Under the pieces are notes generated by a model. That model was not told the DNA's origin. It saw only the letters and a program-made list of their open reading frames with translations, and ran no database searches. The translations under genes were made by a program, and so were the position numbers. Of a stretch of DNA of 12,900 nucleotides, positions 6,634 through 12,900 are shown piece by piece; the stretch's first letter is position 1; every line of letters starts with the position of its first letter. The DNA is from Chloroflexota bacterium (lineage in GTDB: Bacteria > Chloroflexota > Anaerolineae > B4-G1). The DNA lies in the NCBI GenBank assembly GCA_024232355.1, contig JAAEPW010000869.1, positions 1 through 12,900 on the forward strand, written 5' to 3'.

Positions 6634-9535
6634 CGGCGGCGGCAAGGTCAAGGCCGAACTGCAGGATGTTGGCCGCGCCGGTGACAAGTCCATCAAGAGG
6701 ATCGGGACTGCCAGCGGCAAGACTTCCAGCAAACTCGCCACATTGACGGCGCGCGCCAGTACCCTGCGTACCAGCATGTCCGCCCTTTACGCTGTTGTCG
6801 CCGCCGCCGGTACAGCTGGCGGCATGCGTGAGATTGTCAAACTGTACGCTGATTTTGAAGCCGGACTGATAGGTGTCGGTAAGACAGCCAACTTGTCCGG
6901 GGATAAACTTGCATCTTTGGGCAAGGATATTGACACGCTCTCGAAGCGTATCCCTGTCACCACCGACGAGTTGCTTGCCATAGCCCAGAGCGCGGGCCAG
7001 CTGGGGGTCAAGGGCTCGTCCAATATTCTCAAGTTCACCGAGACCATCGCCAAACTCGGCTCGGCGTCGGACCTTAGTGGCGATGAGGCGGCCATGGCGC
7101 TGGCGCGTATTCTCAATGTTACCGGCGAGGCCATGGATACGGTCGATGTGCTGGCGTCGGTCATCGTGGCGCTCGGTAACGACTCTGCCGCCACGGAAAG
7201 CCAGATCGTCACCATGGCCACGGAGGTCGCCCGCAGTACGTCCGACTTCGGAGTCAGTTCCGCCCAGGTTTCCGCATTGGCGGCGGCACTGGTTTCTGTT
7301 GGCGTGCAGGCGGAATCTGGCGGCTCATCTGTTGGCAGGGTCATGCGCATGATGGACGACGCCGTTCGTAACGGTGGCGATTCCATGGATGTTCTCTCGA
7401 AGATCATCGGCAAGACGGGCAGTGAGATCAAGACCCTGTTCCAGCAAGACGCCATGGCGGCTTTTGCGCTGTTTATTGATGGATTAAAGCGCATCAAGGA
7501 CGCGGGTGGCTCGACGGCAGAGTCCTTGGATGCACTGGGTCTGGCAGATCAGCGCCTGTTAAAGACTATTCCGGTGTTGGCTAACCGCGCCGATCTGTTG
7601 ACCAGGGCTCTTGCTCTGGCCGGCAGCGAGACAGCAAACGCCACCGCCTTGAACGTTGAGGCCGCAAAGGCGTTTGCGGCATTAAACAGTCAGGCGGAGT
7701 TGATGTGGAACAACGTCACATCGCTTGCCCGCTCCTTCGGCGCAGATCTGGCCCCAAGTGTGATTGCTATCATCAAGGGATTGGGTGATTTGGCTAATCA
7801 GGCCGACATTGCTTACGAGAAGCTGAAACTGCTGGCTCAGGGTGACTTTAATTTTGATGGCTTGAGCTTGGACAGTACACGCACGATTGTTGCCGAACAC
7901 CAGGCGGAGCTTCAAATTATTAGCGAGAGGCTGAAGGAACAAGGCGACGGCGGGTTTATGGACGATCCTCTCGGCTGGGTCCGCAAGGATTTGCTGGAGC
8001 GTCAACTCAAGGAAAAAACGGCCATCTATCAGCAATGGGCGGCGAAGCTTGCCTGGATGCAAAAAGATATGAACGAAAAACCAGTTCCAAAAACCGACAC
8101 GGCCACGTCGGTTCCGGGTGAAGGTGACGAAAGCATCAAGGACGCCCTCGCCCGCAAGGGAAATATGGAAAAGATCGAAAAGGACCTGCAGCGCCAGTTG
8201 TTCGCCCTGACCCATGAGGGTGCCGATCGCATCCGGGCCGAATATCAACGACTGGCAAAGGACGTTGAGGCATTGCTTGCACCGGACGGCGGCAACCAGT
8301 CCCGGGTTGACGACCTGATGACCCAGGCGGCGGCGGTCCGCGACACCAAACTGACAAAACTGGCCGCCAGGGAACACGAAAACGCCAGACGGCTGGCGGA
8401 AGCCAACCGGAAAGTTATCGAAAACCTGAATGCAGAGCAGGATGCTTTGGCCATGACAGACAGGCAACGATCCATATCCCAGGCGTTGCGGAGACTATCG
8501 GCGGAGGCGACTGCAGCCGAGCGTGACCAGGTGCGTGAACTGGCTGACACCTTGTTTGATGAGCATGAGAGAATCAAGGCCAACAACAAGGCGGCTCAGG
8601 AGACCATTCAACAGGAAAAGAAGGTCCAGGCTCTCCTGACAGGTCTGCGTAGCGCGCAGGAGGCCTACAATGCCGAGGTCAAGGAACTGAAAGACCTGCG
8701 GAACGAGGGCGCCATAAGCGAGGAGGAATATGCACGCGCATCCGAGGACGCTTACGAACGCATGCTGCGCGCCAGCAGGGAATGGCGTCACGGCGTTACC
8801 AGAGCCTTGCGCGATTACGCCGATGAGGCAGGTAACGCTGCCAGACAGTTTGAGCAGGTCACCACTCGCTCACTGAGGGCCAGCGAGGACGCCTTTGTGG
8901 AGTGGGCCAGGACCGGTAAGTTCAGCGCCGCCGACCTGTTCAACACCATTGCCGAGGAAGCCATGCGCGCCGCCGTTCGCATGGCGGTAATCAAGCCATT
9001 TAGCGGTTTTCTGGAAAATCTGTTTTCCACCATTGGCAGTAATATGTTTGGTGGTGGCACATCAGCGCCGGTGGGAGATTTTTATCCAAATGCTACGACA
9101 ATGGTAGCCCACACAGGTGGTGTTATCGGCGTGGATACCCTTGCCACTCGCCTTGTCGATCCGGCGGTGTTCAACAATGCACCGCGTTTCCATGGCGGTG
9201 GTGTGGTCGGTAATGAAGTGCCGATCATCGCCATGCGTGGCGAACGGGTATTAAACCAGGCCCAGCAGGACAACACTGCTCGGACCATTGCCGGTCTGGC
9301 GGCGTTACCCAGGCCGTCCGGGCCCGAAGTTAGTGTGAAAGTCAACGTTTATAACCAGGCTCCGGGAACAGAAGCTACTGCTTACTCACGCAAGGATGCC
9401 AATGGCAACATGGGGCTGGATATCGTGGTGGAGAAGGTTGAAGGGAAGCTGGCGCGCAATATCGGACGCGGCGACGGTCTGGCCCCGACACTTGAGAGAA
9501 GGTATGGCCTTAATCCGGCTGCGGGAAGTTATTAG
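6590..9535 (+). CDS. Tail tape measure protein
   Basis: 981 residues. ATG 6590 has AAGGA eight bases upstream and overlaps the chaperone frameshift product. Residues 60-330 contain the tape-measure core seen in TP901-type proteins: VKLYADFEAGLIGVGKTANL, then ELLAIAQSAGQLGVKG, and SALAAALVSVGVQAESGGSS. The centre (about 420-740) is a long charged helical/coiled-coil region. The segment ALRDYADEAGNAARQFEQVT followed by a FVEWARTGKFSAADLFNTI block (about 737-790) matches the lambda gpH-type C-terminal domain. Near the end GGGVVGNEVPIIAMRGERVL is a typical tape-measure tail. It sets tail length and is ejected with DNA. Applying the usual roughly 1.5 angstrom per residue gives a tail of about 150 nm, an estimate only. 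Confidence 0.95.
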   Translation: MGKTRHDYSIRLSVDGGGKVKAELQDVGRAGDKSIKRIGTASGKTSSKLATLTARASTLRTSMSALYAVVAAAGTAGGMREIVKLYADFEAGLIGVGKTANLSGDKLASLGKDIDTLSKRIPVTTDELLAIAQSAGQLGVKGSSNILKFTETIAKLGSASDLSGDEAAMALARILNVTGEAMDTVDVLASVIVALGNDSAATESQIVTMATEVARSTSDFGVSSAQVSALAAALVSVGVQAESGGSSVGRVMRMMDDAVRNGGDSMDVLSKIIGKTGSEIKTLFQQDAMAAFALFIDGLKRIKDAGGSTAESLDALGLADQRLLKTIPVLANRADLLTRALALAGSETANATALNVEAAKAFAALNSQAELMWNNVTSLARSFGADLAPSVIAIIKGLGDLANQADIAYEKLKLLAQGDFNFDGLSLDSTRTIVAEHQAELQIISERLKEQGDGGFMDDPLGWVRKDLLERQLKEKTAIYQQWAAKLAWMQKDMNEKPVPKTDTATSVPGEGDESIKDALARKGNMEKIEKDLQRQLFALTHEGADRIRAEYQRLAKDVEALLAPDGGNQSRVDDLMTQAAAVRDTKLTKLAAREHENARRLAEANRKVIENLNAEQDALAMTDRQRSISQALRRLSAEATAAERDQVRELADTLFDEHERIKANNKAAQETIQQEKKVQALLTGLRSAQEAYNAEVKELKDLRNEGAISEEEYARASEDAYERMLRASREWRHGVTRALRDYADEAGNAARQFEQVTTRSLRASEDAFVEWARTGKFSAADLFNTIAEEAMRAAVRMAVIKPFSGFLENLFSTIGSNMFGGGTSAPVGDFYPNATTMVAHTGGVIGVDTLATRLVDPAVFNNAPRFHGGGVVGNEVPIIAMRGERVLNQAQQDNTARTIAGLAALPRPSGPEVSVKVNVYNQAPGTEATAYSRKDANGNMGLDIVVEKVEGKLARNIGRGDGLAPTLERRYGLNPAAGSY

Positions 9536-9550
9536 GCAGGGAGGTGTGTG

Positions 9551-10030
9551 ATGACGGTTTCATGGCCCTCCATGCTGCCACTACCCACTATTGAAGGCTA
9601 CGCTGTTCACCCTGGCGAGGCCATCCTGCGCACGGAAATGGAAGCGGGACCCGCTCGTCAGCGCCGCCGCTACACTCAGGTTCCAAGCCGGATTAGTGTG
9701 CGCTGGACGTTTGGCAGGGAACAGTTTGCCCTGTTTGAATCCTGGTATCGCTGGCGGGCCAAGGAAGGTGGAGAGTGGTTCGAGATCGAACTTCTGGGCG
9801 GTATCGGCCTGTCTGTCCATGAGGCCAGGTTTACCAAACCCTTCGATGCAAAACCCCGTTTCGGTGTTCTTTGGGGCGTCACTTGCGAGTTGGAAATCCG
9901 CGAGCGGCCCGTTTTGAGCGAAGACGCTCTGGCTATTGCGCTGGATAGCGACCTTGCCGCCCTGTTTGCCAGCGTCGATCAAATGCACAAGCTGGTTCAC
10001 ATAACGTTACCCGGCTCACATTCCTGGTAG
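9551..10030 (+). CDS. Small minor tail protein (distal tail component)
   Basis: 159 residues from ATG 9551, six bases after AGGGAGG (9538-9544). A GTG three bases earlier is in frame but too close to the ribosome site. The protein has a basic arch (ARQRRRYTQVPSRISVRWTF, about 35-54), an aromatic patch (REQFALFESWYRWRAKEGGE) followed by WFEIELLGG, and a C-terminal strand (WGVTCELEIRERPVLSED). This resembles small beta-rich tail proteins encoded directly after the tape measure in siphophages, which join the tube end to the tip. Assignment is from position and this aromatic/basic pattern. I cannot name the exact lambda counterpart; gpM-like is the nearest guess. Confidence 0.7.
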   Translation: MTVSWPSMLPLPTIEGYAVHPGEAILRTEMEAGPARQRRRYTQVPSRISVRWTFGREQFALFESWYRWRAKEGGEWFEIELLGGIGLSVHEARFTKPFDAKPRFGVLWGVTCELEIRERPVLSEDALAIALDSDLAALFASVDQMHKLVHITLPGSHSW

Positions 10031-10043
10031 GAGAAGTTCAAAA

Positions 10044-11108
10044 ATGACCATGCAAACCGATTTGCAGGCGGCTGTTGACAAGGCCAAGGCTGCCAGTGGC
10101 AAGCTGCACGACATTGTTCATGGCGATACGGGGTCCACCGTAGTAACCGAGGGCGGCGTGGTCAAAACCGTGGCCAAGGCGGTTGCCGATATCGAAGCCG
10201 ATATCGTCGCCAGCCGTGCCGAGCTTGACCAGAAGGTTGCAGATGCGGCATCCAGTGCCGTCTCTGCCGCCACTGATAAAGGCCTTGTCGCCGCCGACAA
10301 GGCCGCTGCCAGCGCCTCAGAGGCCAAGGCCCAGCAGTGGGCCGAGGAAGCTGAGGACACTCCGGTGGAGGCTGGAGAGTTCAGCGCCAAACACTGGGCG
10401 GCCAAGGCGGAGGAAACAGTTACTACCGGACTGACCGGCGGTGACGGTATTGACAAGACAGGCACCACACTTTCCGTCGACCTCGACACCGACCCCGGCC
10501 TTGAATTTAACGCTGGCAAGGTCCGGGCCAAGGTTGATGGAGTAACCATCACGCGTACATCTGCCGGCATTGCCGCTGCTGTTGATCCCGCCAGCCGGGT
10601 CGCCAAAAGTGGCGATACCATGACTGGCGATCTGACCCTGCCCAACCTGGTGGCGAGTGGTACTCTTCGTTCCGGGACTGTCGGTGATAGTGCCCGCGAC
10701 ACAGGGTTCAAGATTGCCGATGGTACAGACATCGGCGAACTCAATCGGGTCAGCCAGTATTATGATGATCTTGCCGACAACTGCGCGGGTTATCTGCCCG
10801 TCGGTAATTGCAACGGCAACCTTCAATGGACGCCACCAACCGGTAACTGGTGGGAATGGGGACTTGGTTTTACTCCCGCCAACCCCAGCGGCTTTGATTT
10901 TGCGGGCGGGCAAACTATTGGTTATCAGCCGGTCACCGTCGGTTCCGTTTTCGGCTCTTATACCCTCGCCGCCGATGAGATCGGTGGAGGTGAATACCGC
11001 CGGAACACCAACAACTGCAACTGCGGCGCTTTCAACTGCTATTCCAACTGCAACTGTAATTGTAACTGCAACTGTAACTGCGACTGCAATTGCGGCGACG
11101 GGCAATAG
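10044..11108 (+). CDS. Tail-fibre-like protein ending in Asn-Cys repeats (putative maturation substrate)
   Basis: 354 residues. ATG 10044 follows AGGAG (10029-10033) by 10 bases. Residues 1-125 are helical and Ala-rich, with the ASEAKAQQWAEEAEDTPVE and FSAKHWAAKAEE pattern common in phage tail fibres. Residues 128-165 hold a GLTGGDGID...LEFNAGKVRAKVDG beta repeat, and 187-200 the fibre motif AKSGDTMTGDLTLP. Residues 240-315 are Gly/aromatic-rich (GNWWEWGLGF). From residue 321 the protein turns into Asn-Cys dipeptides: C325, C327, C332, then C336 to C350 at every second residue. With C247 and C256 there are 13 cysteines, 12 directly preceded by Asn and one (C348) by Asp; none lies before 247. 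The fibre identity is supported by N-terminal motifs. A role as substrate of the radical SAM enzyme two genes downstream is inferred from context. Disulfide or metal binding by the tail is an alternative. Confidence 0.85.
   Translation: MTMQTDLQAAVDKAKAASGKLHDIVHGDTGSTVVTEGGVVKTVAKAVADIEADIVASRAELDQKVADAASSAVSAATDKGLVAADKAAASASEAKAQQWAEEAEDTPVEAGEFSAKHWAAKAEETVTTGLTGGDGIDKTGTTLSVDLDTDPGLEFNAGKVRAKVDGVTITRTSAGIAAAVDPASRVAKSGDTMTGDLTLPNLVASGTLRSGTVGDSARDTGFKIADGTDIGELNRVSQYYDDLADNCAGYLPVGNCNGNLQWTPPTGNWWEWGLGFTPANPSGFDFAGGQTIGYQPVTVGSVFGSYTLAADEIGGGEYRRNTNNCNCGAFNCYSNCNCNCNCNCNCDCNCGDGQ
11046..11093 (+). repeat. Hexanucleotide (AAY-TGY) tandem repeat encoding the Asn-Cys run
   Basis: Eight consecutive six-base units encode residues 335-350. 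Seven units are AAY TGY and one is GAC TGC (residues 347-348). Codons vary between AAC/AAT and TGC/TGT from unit to unit, so the DNA is an imperfect repeat while the protein pattern is nearly perfect. That suggests selection on the Asn-Cys alternation rather than a fresh replication-slippage product. Gain or loss of a unit would keep the reading frame and change only the number of Asn-Cys pairs. Confidence 0.9.
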
Positions 11109-11120
11109 GGAGTTCACCCG

Positions 11121-12011
11121 ATGATTCAGCCTTTCAACCGGCATTTTAACGGGCTGGGCGTGCCCGTCCTTGTTTATGTTCTGCGTGATATGCGCCAAGT
11201 GACGCTCAGGTCCTTCCGTGAGGTGGTGGGTGCACGGGCCTTCGATGAGGGAAGCCGCTCCATTGGTGCCGAGGAGATCACGAAGCGCCTGGCTACCCAC
11301 GCCGCCATCGAAGATGACTGGAATTACCGCTCGAAGCTCATCGACGGCAAGCTTCTCGCCCCCCGCTTTGCAGGCAAGACCTTTGAGCCCCTGGGTGGTG
11401 TCTGCCTTGATCTGGATTCGGCCCTGGGCGTTGCCGAATGGAGCGACTACGCAAACTGGGTTTTTCCCCTGGATCGAAAGGGCGTGCCTCAAACACCTTT
11501 CAACCGCTTTATCGAGACAACGGGCAGCAAGGTCCGTACACCTCGTTTCCTGGAACTGAAGAAGATCAACTGTGCACTGCAGGTCTATGTGCCGTTCTCA
11601 TCGTGTGATTTTTCCAGTAGCAGTTTCAGCATTGCGCTACATCCCGACTACGGCATAATCGGCAATCTTGATTCGGGACAGGAAGTAACCCTTGCCGAGG
11701 TGGTCAAGGGCAGTCCGCAAGCCTATCCCTGCCTGTCGATCTCCGGCCCCAGAGAGGTCACGGCGGATGGCAGCGCTGAGTTGACGCTGTCGCTCAAGAC
11801 CGAGCGCGGCACCCTGATCAAGGATGCCGCACCGACGGTCTACCTGGAACAGACCGCCGGATATCTGCCCAGGTGCCGCCTTATACCTCAAGACGGCAAG
11901 GCTCGATTCAAGATCATGGCGCTCGGTCTCTCAACCGGCGACGACATCAGGATCAAGGCCGGGTTCCGCCATTGCGGCGGGCTTGTTGATCGCACGCTTA
12001 AGGTCGTCTGA
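11121..12011 (+). CDS. Unknown protein with probable C-terminal Ig-like domain, between fibre and radical SAM enzyme
   Basis: 296 residues. GGGAG (11108-11112) lies eight bases before ATG 11121. I do not recognise the N-terminal part (1-200). It begins NRHFNGLGVPVLVYVLRDMR, has a mixed helix/strand pattern, includes GGVCLDLDSALGVAEWSDYA and TGSKVRTPRFLELKKINCAL, and a Ser-rich SSCDFSSSSFSIAL patch. The C-terminal about 85 residues (SISGPREVTADGSAELTLSL, then PTVYLEQTAGYLPRCRLIP and a DDIRIKAGFR strand) look like a beta-sandwich Ig/invasin-like domain, common in phage tail and adhesion proteins. No catalytic motif is seen. Its stop TGA overlaps the radical SAM start by one base (TGATG), so the two are probably co-translated. 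It could be a tail-tip protein, a fibre chaperone, a second substrate, or a partner that presents the fibre to the enzyme; the sequence does not decide. Confidence 0.75.
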   Translation: MIQPFNRHFNGLGVPVLVYVLRDMRQVTLRSFREVVGARAFDEGSRSIGAEEITKRLATHAAIEDDWNYRSKLIDGKLLAPRFAGKTFEPLGGVCLDLDSALGVAEWSDYANWVFPLDRKGVPQTPFNRFIETTGSKVRTPRFLELKKINCALQVYVPFSSCDFSSSSFSIALHPDYGIIGNLDSGQEVTLAEVVKGSPQAYPCLSISGPREVTADGSAELTLSLKTERGTLIKDAAPTVYLEQTAGYLPRCRLIPQDGKARFKIMALGLSTGDDIRIKAGFRHCGGLVDRTLKVV

Positions 12012-12900
12012 TGCTGAACGTCTTTTTAGGATATGCCTGTAACTTCTCCTGCCCCTATTGCCTGCAAGCGCCGGGAGGAGGACAACCACGCAGAAACCGG
12101 CAAGCCGTCAGCCCGTTCGTTGAAAAGATCGTACCCTACCTACAAAACAACGACATTAACGAGATCGCCTACTGGGGTGGCGAGCCGCTCCTCTACTGGT
12201 CTCAGATCGAGGCTGTCCATGAGGGACTGTTGAACGCCGGTGCGCGTTTTAAATTTGTCAAAATTATCACCAATGGCGCACTCCTTGAAGACCATCATGT
12301 TGAGGCCCTGAATCGCTGGGGCGCCTATGTGGTGATCAGTTCACATCAAGACGAGGGCGATCCCCATTGGCAACAAGTGGCCCGACTTCAACACTCCAGC
12401 GTCTCGTTCCTGTTTACCCATCAGGACCTCTACGCATGGCCCTGGTTGCAGGTTCTCGATGCCCTGGAGCAACGCTGGGGCCGTCCGTTTTTCCCTTATG
12501 GTCACTGGGTGCGGGCGACGCCGGGCTGCGATCCGGGGTTCTACCTGACCCACGGCGATCTTGATCGTCACATTCCCCACCTGCGGGAACTGGCAAAACG
12601 GCGTCTCAAGGGCGAGCGACATGCCCGCTCCTTGTTCGAAGGTCATCTTCGCGACTGGCGACGGGATTTGGTTACCGGTGGTGATGGCATTCCCCTGTGC
12701 CATGGCAACCATCATATCTCGGTTGACCTCGCCGGCAACCGTTACGGTTGTCATCACTCGGCCAGTGATGAGATGAGAACGGGCAGCATCTTCGATTCGC
12801 AAACACCGGCAACCGAGGGCGCCCTTGACCGCATAGAACGCTTCATCGGGAATGCCGAATGCCAGTCCTGTCCAATACGTAGCTGGTGCCGGGGCAACTG
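12011..12900 (+). CDS. Radical SAM/SPASM enzyme, putative protein maturase, 3' truncated by window
   Basis: ATG 12011 follows AAGG (12000-12003) by seven bases; the frame stays open to the window end, giving 296 residues. LGYACNFSCPYC at 6-17 contains C10-X3-C14-X2-C17, the radical SAM 4Fe-4S cluster motif. WGGEPLL at 55-61 is the GGEP SAM-binding motif, and KIITNG near residue 98 fits the next strand. The C-terminal part carries the SPASM pattern: C230-X11-G242-X4-C247, then C284-X2-C287-X5-C293-X3, where the last, split codon begins TG and is probably a fourth Cys. SPASM enzymes hold auxiliary iron-sulfur clusters and typically modify peptides or proteins, for example by forming thioethers or maturing sulfatases. 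No separate N-terminal peptide-binding (RRE) domain is present; the cluster starts nine residues in. Its place in the tail operon points to modification of a phage protein, most plausibly the Asn-Cys fibre tail. Confidence 0.93.
   Translation, partial: MLNVFLGYACNFSCPYCLQAPGGGQPRRNRQAVSPFVEKIVPYLQNNDINEIAYWGGEPLLYWSQIEAVHEGLLNAGARFKFVKIITNGALLEDHHVEALNRWGAYVVISSHQDEGDPHWQQVARLQHSSVSFLFTHQDLYAWPWLQVLDALEQRWGRPFFPYGHWVRATPGCDPGFYLTHGDLDRHIPHLRELAKRRLKGERHARSLFEGHLRDWRRDLVTGGDGIPLCHGNHHISVDLAGNRYGCHHSASDEMRTGSIFDSQTPATEGALDRIERFIGNAECQSCPIRSWCRGN

Noticed and set aside
9548..9550. GTG start for the minor tail protein
   Set aside because: It is only three bases after the ribosome site AGGGAGG; ATG 9551 has a normal six-base spacing.
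10741..11108. Possible variable region of a diversity-generating retroelement at the fibre C-terminus (many AAC codons)
   Set aside because: No template repeat and no reverse transcriptase are visible in the window, and the Asn codons form a regular Asn-Cys pattern rather than scattered variable sites. A retroelement beyond 12900 cannot be excluded.
10317..11492. Long minus-strand open frame (391 residues) covering the Asn-Cys repeat, with an alternating Val/Ala/Thr stretch
   Set aside because: It is the antisense shadow of two well-supported + strand genes; the alternating hydrophobic stretch is simply the complement of AAY-TGY units. No start context supports it.
12011..12900. Anaerobic sulfatase maturase acting on a CxPxR sulfatase
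   Set aside because: No sulfatase and no CxPxR motif are present in the neighbouring proteins, although this enzyme class also carries SPASM clusters.
12011..12900. Queuosine-type (QueE) phage radical SAM enzyme for DNA base modification
   Set aside because: QueE is short and lacks a SPASM domain; this protein has the SPASM cysteine pattern, and no other deazaguanine pathway gene is seen.

Overview
The window is the head-and-tail morphogenesis block of a lambda-like long-tailed phage or prophage. It reads left to right on the + strand with almost no gaps: the module starts inside a head maturation protease and ends inside a radical SAM enzyme. Base composition is moderately GC-rich. The protein types (separate protease and scaffold genes, gpD/gpE capsid pair, a DUF6441-like neck protein, a Phage_tube_2-like tail tube) suggest a phage of an alphaproteobacterium. 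That host call is inference from family resemblance only. No integrase, attachment site, RNA gene, CRISPR array or clear terminator is visible, so prophage and free phage cannot be told apart.

Head region (1-3134): S49-family protease (5' truncated), Ala/Lys/Glu-rich scaffold-like protein, gpD-like decoration protein, gpE-like major capsid protein, a small unrecognised protein, and an FII-like head-tail joining protein. A single-pass membrane protein gene of unknown function (3215-3778) sits between the head and neck genes and looks like an inserted cargo gene (moron).

Neck and tail region (3775-10030): DUF6441-like protein, tail terminator, tail tube, tail assembly chaperone with a -1 frameshift extension (slippery A AAA AAC at 6223-6229, the counterpart of lambda G/GT), a 981-residue tape measure protein, and a small minor tail protein.

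The unusual part is 10044-12900. A tail-fibre-like protein ends in a run of Asn-Cys dipeptides (13 cysteines in total, 12 of them directly preceded by Asn and one by Asp). It is followed by a protein of unknown function with a probable Ig-like C-terminal domain. That gene overlaps by one base with a radical SAM/SPASM enzyme carrying the canonical CX3CX2C cluster and the SPASM cysteine pattern. Radical SAM/SPASM enzymes commonly act as peptide and protein maturases, and this gene shares an apparent transcription unit with a highly Cys-repetitive protein. The best hypothesis is a phage-encoded system that modifies the Asn-Cys tail of its own fibre, for example by Cys-Asn thioether cross-linking. 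The motifs and gene order are seen directly; the substrate-enzyme relationship and the chemistry are inference.
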